A stretch of DNA of 64,000 bases. It comes from Dysgonomonas sp. 216 (GTDB lineage: Bacteria; Bacteroidota; Bacteroidia; Bacteroidales; Dysgonomonadaceae). A model generated the notes under the pieces. It saw only the letters and a program-made list of their open reading frames with translations, had not been told where the DNA came from and searched no databases. Made by a program: the position numbers and the translations under genes. Positions 1 through 11,308 of the stretch are shown here, in pieces (position 1 is the first letter of the stretch; the number at the start of each line of letters is the position of its first letter). The stretch spans positions 25,992 through 89,991 of the forward strand of contig NZ_QVMM01000013.1 in assembly GCF_010501065.1 (NCBI RefSeq), read 5' to 3'.

Positions 1-63
1 ATTTTAAAAAACTTCTTCATGTTTTATCTATTTTATATATTCCTTAATTAATTTATTTTTTGT

Positions 64-1335
64 TTATTCATCTCTGATTGCATCAATTGCTTTTACTCGT
101 AAGGCTCGCATGGCAGGCATTAACCCTGCAACTAAACCTGATATTACTATGATTATGAGCGATGCTATAGCCGTAGTGAACGATACGAATGGAGGTAAAA
201 AGAAATTGGGTTCATCTCCTGCGTCTGTAGCCGGCATCGACGTCATGCCTGTATGTATGATCTCTAATACACCCAATCCGAACATTAAACCTATCATTCC
301 GGCAATAGTAGTCAGCATAAGGCTCTCGCTTAATATCTGTTTTACTATTGTAGATGGTTTTGCCCCTAAGGCACGCCTTACGCCTATTTCGCGTGTACGC
401 TCTTTTACTGTTACCAACATAATGTTACTTATGCCGATTATGCCCGAGAACAGGGCGCCTAATCCTACAATCCAGATAAGTATATCAATACCACTGAAAA
501 GGTTGCTGAACATTTGGAATTGTTTTTCTATATTGAAACTTCGTACAGCCTTTTCGTCGTTTGGTGCTATGTCGTGAGCAGCTTTTAATATCGCTTTAAC
601 TTCGTCTTCTACAACCGATGCCGGATAGCCCGGTTTTGCAGTACAAGCAAGGAAATGAATCTTGTCTCCCTGATTAAATGCCCGCTGCATAGTGCTGAAA
701 GGTATAAATACCGTTGACTCTACATCGCCTCCAATAGATACCTGCGATTTAGGGCGAATAACGCCTACAACCTGAAAATATATGCCATTTACTCTAATGT
801 ATTTACCCAAGGGATCTTCTTCGGGTTGGAATAGGGTTTCGTATACTTCCTTACCAATAATACATACTTTGCGGTAATTTTCGATGTCGATTGTGTTAAA
901 TAGCCTTCCTGCAAGTATATGTTGTTTTTCTATTTCGAAATGATCGGGGTAGATACCTCTTAGTCCGTATGAACCCGATTTCTGACCGTTTACAACATTG
1001 CGGTCGCCTCCTCCACCAAATAGTATGGGAGAAATGTATTCTACCGATTGAGCTTTTTCTCTGATTAGAACAAGGTCGCGATTGTTCATGTTCCACCAAC
1101 GCCCTTTTCTATAGCCTTTGTGCGCTTCTCCTGTACGGTCGGTAAAAAAGAAGCATGAATTGGACGCGAAGCCACTGAAGTTCGATTCCATTCCTCCTTT
1201 AAACCCGTTTCCTACACCTATAAGTATGACCAGCATAAGAATACCCCAAAAGACTCCGAACCCTGTGAGGATGCTTCGCAGTTTATTGCGGGTAATGGTT
1301 GCCCATATCTCTTGCCAGTTGTCTAAATCAAACAT
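64..1335 (-). CDS. MacB/FtsX-type ABC transporter permease (second of a tandem pair)
   Basis: This is the membrane subunit of a MacB/LolCDE-like ABC system, probably moving a lipid, peptide or drug out of the inner membrane. The 423-residue protein has the family layout: a short cytoplasmic N-terminus, a first membrane segment near residues 20-42, a long periplasmic MacB_PCD-like domain, and a C-terminal FtsX domain with three membrane helices. The conserved cytoplasmic stretch NIMLVTVKERTREIG and the following RRALGA coupling-helix region sit at the start of the FtsX domain. It is paralogous to the gene 17 bp upstream, and the ATPase gene heads the same minus-strand operon. The substrate cannot be told from sequence. 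Confidence 0.9.
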   Translation of the reverse strand: MFDLDNWQEIWATITRNKLRSILTGFGVFWGILMLVILIGVGNGFKGGMESNFSGFASNSCFFFTDRTGEAHKGYRKGRWWNMNNRDLVLIREKAQSVEYISPILFGGGGDRNVVNGQKSGSYGLRGIYPDHFEIEKQHILAGRLFNTIDIENYRKVCIIGKEVYETLFQPEEDPLGKYIRVNGIYFQVVGVIRPKSQVSIGGDVESTVFIPFSTMQRAFNQGDKIHFLACTAKPGYPASVVEDEVKAILKAAHDIAPNDEKAVRSFNIEKQFQMFSNLFSGIDILIWIVGLGALFSGIIGISNIMLVTVKERTREIGVRRALGAKPSTIVKQILSESLMLTTIAGMIGLMFGLGVLEIIHTGMTSMPATDAGDEPNFFLPPFVSFTTAIASLIIIVISGLVAGLMPAMRALRVKAIDAIRDE

Positions 1336-1352
1336 CTTTTCTTCGTTTACTT

Positions 1353-2603
1353 TTATTCTGCTCTCATTGCTTCAATGGGGCTTACTTTTGTTGCTTTTAT
1401 TGCAGGAATCAGACCTGCGACTACTCCGCATATAACTAAGGCTACTATAGCCGATATGGCTGTCGTCAGATCGACGGTTGGGTCCATGAAAACCGAAGGC
1501 CCGTCGGATGAACCTCCGCCAGATAATGCAGCACCTATGGCCTCGGTTAATGCAATGCCTGAAACCATACCAAAATATCCTGCTGTTGTTGTTATCAGTA
1601 TCGATTCAAAAATTATCAATCTTAATATTGAGGAAGGTGTGGCTCCAATAGCTTTTCGTATCCCTATTTCCCGCGTACGTTCTTTTACTGTTATAAGCAT
1701 TATATTGGCAACCCCTACAATTCCTGCAACAAGAGAACATATTCCGATGAAAATAAGGAAAATAGTAATAGTTTTAAATATTGTTTCTGTTTCAATAGCA
1801 TCTTGTGCTGTATTCCACATCGAAAGAGCAGACCGGTCTTTGGGGTCGAAATTGTGCAAAGCTCCCAACTTTTCGCGTAGCCGTTCGTTGAAGGCTTCAT
1901 TTGCTTCAATCGTATTTAGTCCTTTTACTGTAAAATCGATACGCCCGAATCCATAACCTTTGTTATATAGGGTTTGTGCCGTAGTAAAAGGAATATATGC
2001 AGGCTGATTGTTTCCGTGGGTTTCTTGTTCGAATACCCCGATAACCTGAAATGCAAGGTTTCCTGCAATAATATATTTACCAATAGGATTTTCCCCTTTG
2101 AATAGTGTGGATTCCATATCGGTGTTGATGACTGCAACTTTGCGGCGGTTTTCGATATCCATCTGATTCAGAAACCTACCTTTGCCTCCTTTTATCTCAA
2201 TGTTATTTATTATTGCAGCATCGGGCGAAACTCCCATAAGTGTCCACGAACCATATTCTTTTTCGTATGATATGGTTTGGGTCTGATAAGTACGGGCCGA
2301 GATATATTCAACTTCGGGTATCTTGTTTTTTATCAGGTCGTAATCTTTGTCATCGAATTTAATTTCTCTATTCGATGGCATACCTTTGTAAGGCATTGAT
2401 GTCCATCCCGGCCATATCGAAACTGAATTCAGGGCACGATGCGAAAAATTAGACATGACTCCGTTTTTCAGTCCATTACCTGCTCCGAGTAATATAATAA
2501 GCATGAATATACCGAAAGCAACAGCCAGACCTGTAAGAAAGGTCCTCATTTTGTTTTTCCTTATAGTGGAAAAAATTTCTCTCAGTGAATCGAAGTCAAG
2601 CAT
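1353..2603 (-). CDS. MacB/FtsX-type ABC transporter permease (first of a tandem pair)
   Basis: This 416-residue permease is paralogous to its downstream neighbour and probably forms a heterodimer with it. It has an N-terminal helix after KNKMRTFLTGLAVAFGI, a periplasmic MacB_PCD-like domain and a C-terminal FtsX domain with the motif ANIMLITVKERTREIG. Only 3 bp separate it from the ATPase gene upstream, so the three genes form one unit: ATPase, permease, permease. The two periplasmic domains differ much more than the FtsX domains. This fits a heteromeric exporter whose periplasmic part contacts the substrate or a partner protein. No adaptor (MacA/HlyD) or TolC gene is visible inside the window. 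Confidence 0.9.
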   Translation of the reverse strand: MLDFDSLREIFSTIRKNKMRTFLTGLAVAFGIFMLIILLGAGNGLKNGVMSNFSHRALNSVSIWPGWTSMPYKGMPSNREIKFDDKDYDLIKNKIPEVEYISARTYQTQTISYEKEYGSWTLMGVSPDAAIINNIEIKGGKGRFLNQMDIENRRKVAVINTDMESTLFKGENPIGKYIIAGNLAFQVIGVFEQETHGNNQPAYIPFTTAQTLYNKGYGFGRIDFTVKGLNTIEANEAFNERLREKLGALHNFDPKDRSALSMWNTAQDAIETETIFKTITIFLIFIGICSLVAGIVGVANIMLITVKERTREIGIRKAIGATPSSILRLIIFESILITTTAGYFGMVSGIALTEAIGAALSGGGSSDGPSVFMDPTVDLTTAISAIVALVICGVVAGLIPAIKATKVSPIEAMRAE

Positions 2604-2606
2604 ATT

Positions 2607-3302
2607 TTATAGCACTAAATTCGGTTGTTTTTTTATCTCGTTCGATTCTATTATACCATCTTTTATATGTATAATCCGGTCGGTGGCATCGGCTACTTCT
2701 TGTTCGTGAGTGACAATGAGCATTGTAATACCATCGGTTGTGTTAATATCTCTCAACAAGGTCATAACTTCTTTCGATGTTTTACTGTCTAATGCTCCGG
2801 TTGGTTCGTCTGCCAGGATAATCTGAGGTTGTGCAATAAGTGCACGAGCTATGGCAACGCGTTGTTTTTGTCCACCTGAAAGCTCATTTGGCATGTGGTT
2901 GGCATGGCTTTTTATTCCCATCTTATCCAGATATTCAAGTGCTAATATGTTCCGTTTTTTTCGGCTGATGCCTTGATAATATAGAGGTAAGGCAACATTT
3001 TCCATCGCATTTTTAAAAGAAATAAGATTGAAAGATTGGAATATGAATCCTATTTTTTTATTTCTTAGTTCGGCAGCTTTGGTTTCATTGAGGTTTCTGA
3101 CAAGCACATCGTCAAGATAATATTCACCCGTATCGTAATTGTCAAGTATGCCTAGTATATTCAGTAACGTAGATTTTCCTGACCCGGACGCTCCCATAAT
3201 AGATAAAAATTCACCTTTACTAACATCCATATTTATACCTTTCAGTACATGTAAGGGGGCCCCACTATAGTAGGTTTTATTGAGGTTTCTGATTCTTATC
3301 AC
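2607..3302 (-). CDS. ABC transporter ATP-binding protein, MacB/LolD family
   Basis: This is the ATPase of the exporter whose permeases follow directly. The 231-residue protein has a Walker A motif GASGSGKST near residue 36, a Q-loop in FIFQSFNLI, the signature LSGGQKQR, Walker B IILADEPTGALDS and an H-loop VTHEQ. This is the standard LolD/MacB/FtsE-type cassette at its usual length. The start MIRIRNLNKTYY agrees with the first beta strand of the family. It is the first gene of the minus-strand operon. The promoter must lie in the gap before glmS, but I could not place a convincing one on that strand. Confidence 0.93.
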   Translation of the reverse strand: MIRIRNLNKTYYSGAPLHVLKGINMDVSKGEFLSIMGASGSGKSTLLNILGILDNYDTGEYYLDDVLVRNLNETKAAELRNKKIGFIFQSFNLISFKNAMENVALPLYYQGISRKKRNILALEYLDKMGIKSHANHMPNELSGGQKQRVAIARALIAQPQIILADEPTGALDSKTSKEVMTLLRDINTTDGITMLIVTHEQEVADATDRIIHIKDGIIESNEIKKQPNLVL

Positions 3303-3779
3303 GCCTTTTTGATGTATTTGTTATTACTTCCTGTTTTTCTGCTTAAAAAGTATATCCTCTTTGAAAAAGAAAAGATTCACAAAATTAACTTTATATTTAT
3401 TTTTTGAAATCTTTTTTTAGCATCATACTATTAATAAGTCGTAAAAAAAGGACGATTTGTTACAAATACACCCTGTTTTTAACTTTTTGTAACAGAAGTG
3501 CGCCGTCTCTTTGCCTGAGTGTCTGCGGCCGATCTCCTTAGTTAATAAATAGTCACTTTGCTTTATATATTATAAAAGCACATAATTGTTCTGCTTATTG
3601 TTGAAAAAAAACTATATTTGTGTTGCTAAAATAAGGTGCTAAAGGTATTGCATAACTGTGCCCCATTAGCTATGTATATAACACAGTTTAATTGTACTTG
3701 GATGGATTGGTACAACAGAAATAAAGCAAAACTGAAAGTATTATAAAACACAATTGATTATAAAAACTTTAGTATAAGT
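3303..3779. other. intergenic region between divergent ABC operon and glmS
   Basis: No coding region is convincing in these 477 bases. On the plus strand TATATTTG at 3613-3620 matches the Bacteroidetes -7 element and would give glmS a 5' leader of about 150 nt, although the -33 TTG is poorly spaced. An 8-bp inverted repeat, TGTTACAA (3458-3465) and TTGTAACA (3487-3494), lies near the ABC side and could be an operator or a hairpin. I saw no riboswitch that I recognise. Confidence 0.5.
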
Positions 3780-5624
3780 ATGTGTGGAATAGTTGGATAT
3801 ATAGGCTTTAGAGAAGCTTATCCTATTTTAATAAAAGGGCTACGCCGCCTCGAATACAGAGGGTACGATAGTGCAGGTGTTGCAATAATAAATAACGAAA
3901 ATCAACTGTCGGTATATAAGGCAAAAGGAAAGGTTGCCGATCTTGAAGAGTACTCGAAAGATAAAGATATTAGTGGTACTATTGGTATAGCGCATACCCG
4001 TTGGGCAACACATGGAGAGCCTAGCAATGCGAATGCTCACCCGCATTATTCTCAGTCGGAAAATCTGGCTCTTATACATAATGGAATAATCGAGAATTAT
4101 GCAGTATTGAAAGCTGAGCTGTTAAAGAACGGTTATACGTTTCAAAGTAGTACCGATACCGAAGTGCTTGTGCAATGGATAGATTATATCTATAATATAC
4201 ACAAATGTGATTTGTTTCATGCTGTGCAGATAGCATTAAATCAGGTAGTGGGAGCATATGCCATTGCAGTAATCGAAAAAGGAAATCCAGATCAAATTAT
4301 AGCAGCCCGAAAAAGTAGCCCATTAGTAGTTGGTGTTGGCGAAAATGAATATTTTTTGGCATCGGATGCATCTCCAATAATCGAATATACTAATAAGGTT
4401 ATTTATTTGGATGATGAGGAAATTGCAGTAATAAACCGACACGAAGATCCTAAAATATATACTATTTCGAATATTAAAAAGACTCCTGAAATAAAAGAGT
4501 TGGAAATGAACCTCAGCCAATTGGAAAGAGGAGGGTATGACCACTTTATGCTGAAAGAGATATTCGAGCAGCCCGAGACGCTTAAAAACTGTATGAGCGG
4601 TCGGGTAAATATCGAGGGTACAAATGTTACATTGTCGGGTATCATAGATCATAAGGAGAAATTCATAAATGCACGACGTATTCTTATTATTGCTTGTGGA
4701 ACTTCGTGGCATGCAGGTTTAATCGGCGAATATTTATTTGAAGAATTCTGTCGCATTCCGGTAGAGGTGGAATATGCATCGGAGTTTAGATACAGGAATC
4801 CTGTTATCTGTGCTGATGATATTGTTATTGCTATATCGCAGTCGGGCGAGACTGCCGATTCGTTGGCTGCCATCGAACTAGCACGTAAAGCCGGAGCTTT
4901 TGTATATGGTGTATGTAACGTGGTTGGCTCGTCAATACCACGTAATACCGATTCGGGTTCGTATACACACTGTGGCCCGGAAATAGGGGTGGCTTCTACA
5001 AAAGCATTTACAGCTCAGGTAACTGTGCTTACAATGATGGCTTTGGCTATTGCTAAAGAAAAAGGAACGATGCCGGAAGAGAATTATCTGTGTACGATTA
5101 AAGAGTTACAGAATATTCCTTCAAAGATTGAGAAAATATTGTCGCAAAACGATAAGATAAAAGAGCTTTCGTTAATATTTACTTATGCTCAGAATTTTAT
5201 ATATCTGGGTAGGGGGTATAGTTATCCGGTAGCTTTGGAAGGAGCCCTTAAGCTAAAAGAAATATCGTATATACACGCCGAAGGTTACCCTGCAGCAGAA
5301 ATGAAACATGGACCTATTGCCCTTATCGATAATGAAATGCCCATTGTTGCGATAGCTACTCACAATACAATATACGAAAAGGTTGTAAGTAATATTCAAG
5401 AAATAAAAGCACGGAACGGACGTGTTATTGCTATAATTAACGAAGGCGACGAGTCTATAAAAGAATTGGCAGATCACTATATCGAAATACCCGAAACAAA
5501 AGAGTGTCTCGATCCGCTGTTGTCGTCAATACCTTTGCAATTATTGGCTTATCACATAGCTGTAAATAAAAATCGTGATGTGGATATGCCGCGTAATCTT
5601 GCCAAATCGGTAACTGTAGAATAA
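3780..5624 (+). CDS. glmS: glutamine--fructose-6-phosphate aminotransferase (isomerizing)
   Basis: GlmS makes glucosamine-6-phosphate from fructose-6-phosphate and glutamine, the first step toward UDP-GlcNAc for peptidoglycan and LPS. The 614-residue length is typical. The protein begins MCGIVGYIG, so Cys2 is the N-terminal nucleophile of the glutaminase domain (residues about 2-220, with HTRWATHG and HNGIIEN). Two SIS domains follow: the first holds ACGTSWHAG and ISQSGETADS, the second EGALKLKEISY and EMKHGPIALI. The C-terminus, PRNLAKSVTVE, is the conserved family tail. It is transcribed alone and ends at a strong terminator. Confidence 0.97.
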   Translation: MCGIVGYIGFREAYPILIKGLRRLEYRGYDSAGVAIINNENQLSVYKAKGKVADLEEYSKDKDISGTIGIAHTRWATHGEPSNANAHPHYSQSENLALIHNGIIENYAVLKAELLKNGYTFQSSTDTEVLVQWIDYIYNIHKCDLFHAVQIALNQVVGAYAIAVIEKGNPDQIIAARKSSPLVVGVGENEYFLASDASPIIEYTNKVIYLDDEEIAVINRHEDPKIYTISNIKKTPEIKELEMNLSQLERGGYDHFMLKEIFEQPETLKNCMSGRVNIEGTNVTLSGIIDHKEKFINARRILIIACGTSWHAGLIGEYLFEEFCRIPVEVEYASEFRYRNPVICADDIVIAISQSGETADSLAAIELARKAGAFVYGVCNVVGSSIPRNTDSGSYTHCGPEIGVASTKAFTAQVTVLTMMALAIAKEKGTMPEENYLCTIKELQNIPSKIEKILSQNDKIKELSLIFTYAQNFIYLGRGYSYPVALEGALKLKEISYIHAEGYPAAEMKHGPIALIDNEMPIVAIATHNTIYEKVVSNIQEIKARNGRVIAIINEGDESIKELADHYIEIPETKECLDPLLSSIPLQLLAYHIAVNKNRDVDMPRNLAKSVTVE

Positions 5625-5653
5625 TCAGTATTTATCTGATATATAATCATGGA

Positions 5654-5684
5654 GAGGCTAAAGAATTTTTAGCCTCTTTTTTTT
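5654..5684 (+). terminator. rho-independent terminator of glmS
   Basis: A perfect 9-bp stem, GAGGCTAAA paired with TTTAGCCTC around a 5-nt loop, is followed by eight T residues, 30 bp after the glmS stop codon. Confidence 0.93.
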
Positions 5685-5745
5685 CTCTATGCAAACTATA
5701 TTAGTTGTGTGTTGTTCTATAATAAATAATTATATAGTATTGAAG

Positions 5746-6786
5746 ATGAAGAAGGTAATGTTTGTTTTAGTGTTTGTTGTGTTATTGCTTGATGTAAGTA
5801 AAGCGGGTGCATGTACACGAATTGTTTATCAAGGTCCTAATAACACTATACTAACAGCCAGATCGATGGACTGGAAAGAGGATAGTATGACCAATTTGTG
5901 GATATTTCCACGGGGGATGGACAGAAATGGCGAAATAGGTAAAAACCCAATGACATGGAAATCGAAGTATGGAAGTGTTGTAGCGGCTGCTTATGATATT
6001 TGCAGCACAGACGGAATGAACGAAAAAGGACTTGTTGCAAATTTACTTTGGTTGGCCGAGTCGGAGTATCCACAATGGGATGGAAAAAGACCTGCGCTGT
6101 CTATAGCTGCTTGGGTGCAGTATATGCTCGATAATTTTGCAACGGTTGATGAAGCGGTTACTGCAATAGAGGATAATAAATTCGATGTGGTATCGGATCA
6201 GATGCCGGATGGATCGCGAATGGCAACTTTGCATCTTTCTATTTCGGACGCAACAGGCGATAATGCTATATTTGAGTATGTGAAAGGAAAGTTAGTTATT
6301 CATCACGACAGATCGTATCAGGTAATGACAAACTCTCCGGTGTTTCACGAACAACTAGCTTTAAATAATTATTGGAAAACTATTGGAGGATTAACCTTTC
6401 TTCCCGGAACAAACAGGGCTGCGGACAGATTTGTCAGGGCATCTTATTATATAAATGTGATTCCAAAAGTAGAGGATATAAGAACGGCAGTTGCCAGCGT
6501 GTTTAGTGTCATTCGTAATACATCGGTTCCTTTTGGTATAAGTACGCCAAACGAACCTAACATCTCGTCTACCAGATGGCGAACAGTTTCGGATCAGAAG
6601 AATAAAATATATTTTTATGAATCAACCCTTTATCCAAATGTATTTTGGGTCGATTTCAAAAGTGTTGATTTTTCGGAGAAAGCTCCGGTAAAGAAACTCG
6701 ATTTACTGAAAGGAGAGACTTTTGCCGGGAATGCTTCGGGCGAATTTGTTGTGTCCGAGCCTTTTAAGTTTTTAGGAATTGATTAA
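5746..6786 (+). CDS. secreted Ntn hydrolase, choloylglycine hydrolase / penicillin V acylase family
   Basis: This is a linear amide C-N hydrolase of the family that includes bile salt hydrolases, penicillin V acylases and acylhomoserine-lactone acylases. The ATG at 5746 gives a signal peptide (MKKVMFVLVFVVLLLDV) followed by AGACTRIVY. The Cys there would become the N-terminal nucleophile after processing. Further family features are the SMDW motif shortly after the Cys and the Asn/Arg-containing MTNSPVF region. A longer frame opens at 5689 but its extra residues have no signal-peptide character. The gene stands alone. Whether it acts on bile salts or other amides cannot be decided here; the exported form is usual in Bacteroidetes. 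Confidence 0.85.
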   Translation: MKKVMFVLVFVVLLLDVSKAGACTRIVYQGPNNTILTARSMDWKEDSMTNLWIFPRGMDRNGEIGKNPMTWKSKYGSVVAAAYDICSTDGMNEKGLVANLLWLAESEYPQWDGKRPALSIAAWVQYMLDNFATVDEAVTAIEDNKFDVVSDQMPDGSRMATLHLSISDATGDNAIFEYVKGKLVIHHDRSYQVMTNSPVFHEQLALNNYWKTIGGLTFLPGTNRAADRFVRASYYINVIPKVEDIRTAVASVFSVIRNTSVPFGISTPNEPNISSTRWRTVSDQKNKIYFYESTLYPNVFWVDFKSVDFSEKAPVKKLDLLKGETFAGNASGEFVVSEPFKFLGID

Positions 6787-6810
6787 ATAATATGTAGAAA
6801 AAATAAATAA

Positions 6811-6840
6811 GAGGCGGTAATTTATAAATTACTGCCTTCT
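6811..6840 (+). terminator. hairpin after the Ntn hydrolase gene
   Basis: GGCGGTAATTT paired with AAATTACTGCC (one G-T wobble, short AT loop) lies 25 bp after the stop codon and is followed by a T-rich stretch. It is a likely rho-independent terminator. Confidence 0.75.
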
Positions 6841-6886
6841 TTATGCCTCAGATATATTTTATTACATTTTTTTATTGAAACTGTGG

Positions 6887-6916
6887 TTTGTATGTCGTGA
6901 AAAATGAGTATATTTG
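6887..6916 (+). promoter_or_regulatory. Bacteroidetes sigma-ABfr promoter of guaB
   Basis: TTTG (6887-6890), an 18-bp spacer and TATATTTG (6909-6916) match the Bacteroidetes -33/-7 consensus. The guaB start codon is 30 bp downstream. Confidence 0.85.
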
Positions 6917-6933
6917 CACGCAATAATTTTTAA

Positions 6934-8421
<1,488 letters not shown>

Positions 8422-8446
8422 GTTGTCAAACAAATGACATTCATAT

Positions 8447-8482
8447 AAAAAGGCTGTTCAAATTGAAGTGAACAGCCTTTTC
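8447..8482. terminator. bidirectional terminator between guaB and folD
   Basis: AAAAGGCTGTTCA and TGAACAGCCTTTT form a long stem with A/T tails on both sides, so it can stop transcription from guaB (plus) and folD (minus). Confidence 0.9.
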
Positions 8483-8506
8483 TGTATAATAAAGGATTAT
8501 CTGTTG

Positions 8507-9388
8507 TTATTTGTAAATCTCTTTCTTTCCGGCAAGCAATGTATTTCGCATCAGCGATATAATTGTCATAGGGCCTACACCTCCGGGAACAGGTGTGATG
8601 TACGATGCTTTTTCCGATACATCGTTAAAAGCAACATCACCTTTCAGACGGAAGCCCGATTTAGTCTCGGTTGATGGTACACGGGTTGTGCCCACATCAA
8701 TAATAACCGCACCGTCTTTTACCATATCGCCTTTCAGAAACTCGGGAACACCCAAAGCTGCGATAATTATATCGGCTTGCAAACACATTTCTTTTATGTT
8801 TGGGGTGCGGCTATGGCATACGGTTACAGTAGCATCGCCCGGATAAGCTTTTTGCATCATAAGACTGGCAACTGGTTTACCCACAATATTGCTGCGCCCT
8901 AAAACAACACAATGTTTTCCTTGGGTTTCTATATTATAGCGTTTCAACAGCTCAAGTATTCCGGCAGGTGTTGCCGATACAAAACAAGGCAAACCAATAG
9001 ACATGCGCCCAACATTTATCGGGTGAAAACCGTCTACGTCTTTGCGGTAGTCAATAGCTTCGATAACTTTTTGTTCCGAAATATGTTTCGGTAACGGAAG
9101 CTGTACAATAAAACCGTCTACATCAGGGTCTTGGTTCAATTGGTCGACACATGCCAGTAGTTCGGTTTCGGTAACATTATCTTCGAATCTGATAAGGCTC
9201 GATTTAAAACCAACTTCTTCGCATGTACGGACTTTGCTGGCTACATAAGTTTCGCTACCACCATCGTGCCCAACCAATACCGCAGCAAGATGAGGCGTTT
9301 TGCCCCCTGCCTGTTTTATTTGTTTAACTTCTTCGGCTATCTCAAGCTTTATTTGAGCCGCAATTGCTTTCCCGTCTATTATTTGCAT
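8507..9388 (-). CDS. folD: methylenetetrahydrofolate dehydrogenase / methenyltetrahydrofolate cyclohydrolase
   Basis: FolD interconverts 5,10-methylene-THF, 5,10-methenyl-THF and 10-formyl-THF with NADP. The 293-residue length is standard. Signatures are [14 protein letters not shown] (with the catalytic Lys of the YxxxK motif), [10 protein letters not shown], the Rossmann motif [12 protein letters not shown] and the C-terminal [12 protein letters not shown]. It is on the minus strand, ends at the terminator shared with guaB, and has its own -7 element TATCTTTG at 9417-9424 (minus strand). It is therefore probably separate from the aromatic operon behind it. Confidence 0.97.
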   Translation of the reverse strand: MQIIDGKAIAAQIKLEIAEEVKQIKQAGGKTPHLAAVLVGHDGGSETYVASKVRTCEEVGFKSSLIRFEDNVTETELLACVDQLNQDPDVDGFIVQLPLPKHISEQKVIEAIDYRKDVDGFHPINVGRMSIGLPCFVSATPAGILELLKRYNIETQGKHCVVLGRSNIVGKPVASLMMQKAYPGDATVTVCHSRTPNIKEMCLQADIIIAALGVPEFLKGDMVKDGAVIIDVGTTRVPSTETKSGFRLKGDVAFNDVSEKASYITPVPGGVGPMTIISLMRNTLLAGKKEIYK

Positions 9389-9416
9389 ATTGATAGAGTT
9401 TTGTTGTTTTTGTTTA

Positions 9417-9424
9417 CAAAGATA
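9417..9424 (-). promoter_or_regulatory. -7 element upstream of folD
   Basis: Minus-strand TATCTTTG, 29 bp before the folD start, matches the Bacteroidetes -7 consensus. No correctly spaced -33 TTG was found, so the promoter is likely but incomplete. Confidence 0.5.
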
Positions 9425-9440
9425 AAAAAATACAACTATT

Positions 9441-10220
9441 TTACTCTATGTTTTTCCGCACCTGTGTGAGAAAAGCTTTCATACCTTCCGAGTCTTTCTT
9501 TTCTATCATTCCCAGCAAAAGTTTCAACTGATCGCGTATCAATTTAACCTGTTCGGGTGTGTGAGGGTTGAAAAGAATTTCGGTCAGTAAGAAATCGTCT
9601 TCCGATAACAATCCCTGAGCAATATTCATGTGTCGCTTAAACGTTGTTCCGGGTGCTTCCTGATGTTTCATTACCGATGCAAACACCAAAGTTGAAGCAA
9701 ATGGGATAGACAGCGAATAAGCAATTGTTTCGTCATGCTCTTCAAATGTATATTCAAATACATTTAGTTTCAGGCTGGTGTATAAATCTTTGAAGAATAT
9801 TTTGCCCCAGTGGTTCGATTCCGAGATAACAATGGCGCTTTGTGTACTGAGGTCGGACAGGCTGGCAAATGTAGGGCCAAACATCGGGTGGGTCGATGTG
9901 TAGGGGCGTCCTGTTTTCTCGTAATATTCTTTCAATCCTGTTTTAACCGATGCTATATCCGATAAAATGCACTGATCGTCCAAATATGGCAATACCATCT
10001 CGAAGGCATCGATTGTATACTTTACAGTTGCGGCGTTTATTACAATTTCGGGGGCAAAATCCTGTATTTCTTCGGGATTGCTCATGCGCACAACGTTGTA
10101 TACAAACCTTAGGCGTTTAGGGTCTACGTCGAAAACGGCAACATCGTGGTCGAAACTCAATACATCGGCAAAAAAAGAACCCATCTTTCCTGCACCCAGA
10201 ATAAGTATTTTCATCTTCAT
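9441..10220 (-). CDS. tyrA: prephenate dehydrogenase (last gene of aromatic operon)
   Basis: TyrA oxidatively decarboxylates prephenate to 4-hydroxyphenylpyruvate for tyrosine synthesis. The 259-residue protein has an N-terminal NAD(P) Rossmann motif ILGAGKMG, the substrate-site motif [12 protein letters not shown] (catalytic His) and a helical C-terminal dimer domain. It has no chorismate mutase or ACT domain; mutase activity is supplied by the fused protein encoded upstream. It is the last gene in the operon pheA, aminotransferase, GNAT, DAHP synthase/mutase, tyrA, 13 bp after the previous gene. Confidence 0.93.
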   Translation of the reverse strand: MKMKILILGAGKMGSFFADVLSFDHDVAVFDVDPKRLRFVYNVVRMSNPEEIQDFAPEIVINAATVKYTIDAFEMVLPYLDDQCILSDIASVKTGLKEYYEKTGRPYTSTHPMFGPTFASLSDLSTQSAIVISESNHWGKIFFKDLYTSLKLNVFEYTFEEHDETIAYSLSIPFASTLVFASVMKHQEAPGTTFKRHMNIAQGLLSEDDFLLTEILFNPHTPEQVKLIRDQLKLLLGMIEKKDSEGMKAFLTQVRKNIE

Positions 10221-10233
10221 CGATTTCCTATTA

Positions 10234-11295
10234 TTATTTATTCATTATTTCAACTTGTTGGCGAACCGATTCTTCGTGGATGGCTTCGAGCACAACACGC
10301 ATAAATTCGGGGTTCATGCCCATTTCGGTAGCTTGTGCTATACGCTTGCTTAGTATTTCGCCATAGCGTCCTGTCTGAACGATAAGCATGTTATGCTCTT
10401 TTTTGAATGTTCCTATTTCGCACGACACACGCATACGCTTTGCCAGTAGTTCAAGTAATTGATCGTCAAGTTCGTCAATTTGTTTACGTAGATGAGACAA
10501 ATCTTCGGTCGATTGTTTTTCTTCGCGTATAACAATTGTTTCAAGAATCTCTTTCAGTCTATCCGGTGTAACCTGCTGTGCAGCATCGCTCCAAGCCTCT
10601 TCGGGTTTGCAGTGTGTTTCGATAATGAGTCCTTCGAAATTCAAGTCCATAGCTTGTTGCGAAAGAGGTAGTATAAGATCGCGTTTACCTCCGATATGAC
10701 TGGGGTCGCAGATAACAGGCAGGTCGGGGTAGCGTCTTTTTAATTCGATAGGTATATGCCATTGGGGTAGGTTACGGTATATCTTTTTGTCGTACGAGCT
10801 GAATCCACGGTGTATTGCTCCTAACTTTGTAAGTCCCACATTACTTAATCGCTCTAAAGCTCCTATCCAAAGTTCAAGATCGGGGTTCACAGGGTTTTTT
10901 ACCAAAACCGGAATATCTACACCCTGAAGAGCTTCGGCTATCTCTTGTACGGCAAATGGATTAGCTGTTGTTCGTGCTCCTATCCAGAGCATGTCTATTC
11001 CGTATTTTAATGCTTCGTAAACATGTTTCTGCGTAGCCACTTCGGTCGAAACATACATGCCTGTCTCTTGTTTTACACGTTTCAACCAAGCCAATCCTTC
11101 GCTACCAACGCCTTCAAAACCTCCGGGTTTTGTGCGGGGTTTCCATATTCCGGCGCGCATTATTTTTATTCCGTTTGCGGCCAGTTTGCGGGCTGTGTTC
11201 ATTACCTGTTCTTCTGTTTCGGCACTGCAAGGTCCTGCTATTACCATCGGACGTTTAACGTCTACTCCCGGTAGTAAAATCGATTCTAATTTCAT
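10234..11295 (-). CDS. bifunctional DAHP synthase / chorismate mutase
   Basis: Residues about 1-265 are a type I-beta (AroG/KdsA-like) DAHP synthase that condenses PEP and erythrose-4-phosphate: VIAGPCSAET, AGIWKPRTKPGGFEG, LVKNPVNPD, and the late motifs CDPSHIGGKRD and IIETHC. The last 85 residues form an AroQ-type chorismate mutase helix bundle beginning LRKQIDELDDQLLELLAKR. The protein thus covers the entry and branch points of aromatic synthesis. The C-terminal mutase fusion is common in Bacteroidetes, and in related enzymes such as Porphyromonas the mutase domain mediates prephenate feedback. It lies between the GNAT gene and tyrA. Confidence 0.94.
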   Translation of the reverse strand: MKLESILLPGVDVKRPMVIAGPCSAETEEQVMNTARKLAANGIKIMRAGIWKPRTKPGGFEGVGSEGLAWLKRVKQETGMYVSTEVATQKHVYEALKYGIDMLWIGARTTANPFAVQEIAEALQGVDIPVLVKNPVNPDLELWIGALERLSNVGLTKLGAIHRGFSSYDKKIYRNLPQWHIPIELKRRYPDLPVICDPSHIGGKRDLILPLSQQAMDLNFEGLIIETHCKPEEAWSDAAQQVTPDRLKEILETIVIREEKQSTEDLSHLRKQIDELDDQLLELLAKRMRVSCEIGTFKKEHNMLIVQTGRYGEILSKRIAQATEMGMNPEFMRVVLEAIHEESVRQQVEIMNK

Positions 11296-11308
11296 ATTAT
11301 TTACTATT

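Noticed and set aside
20..40. TTTATCTATTTTATATA at the left edge
   Set aside because: It lies behind the permease stop codon and no ATG follows within the box spacing.
110..577. Open frames opposite the permease genes and many other antisense frames
   Set aside because: They are shadows of well-supported genes and lack family signatures or start signals.
3621..3779. glmS ribozyme or riboswitch
   Set aside because: The glmS ribozyme is a Firmicutes feature and no conserved core was visible in this AT-rich leader.
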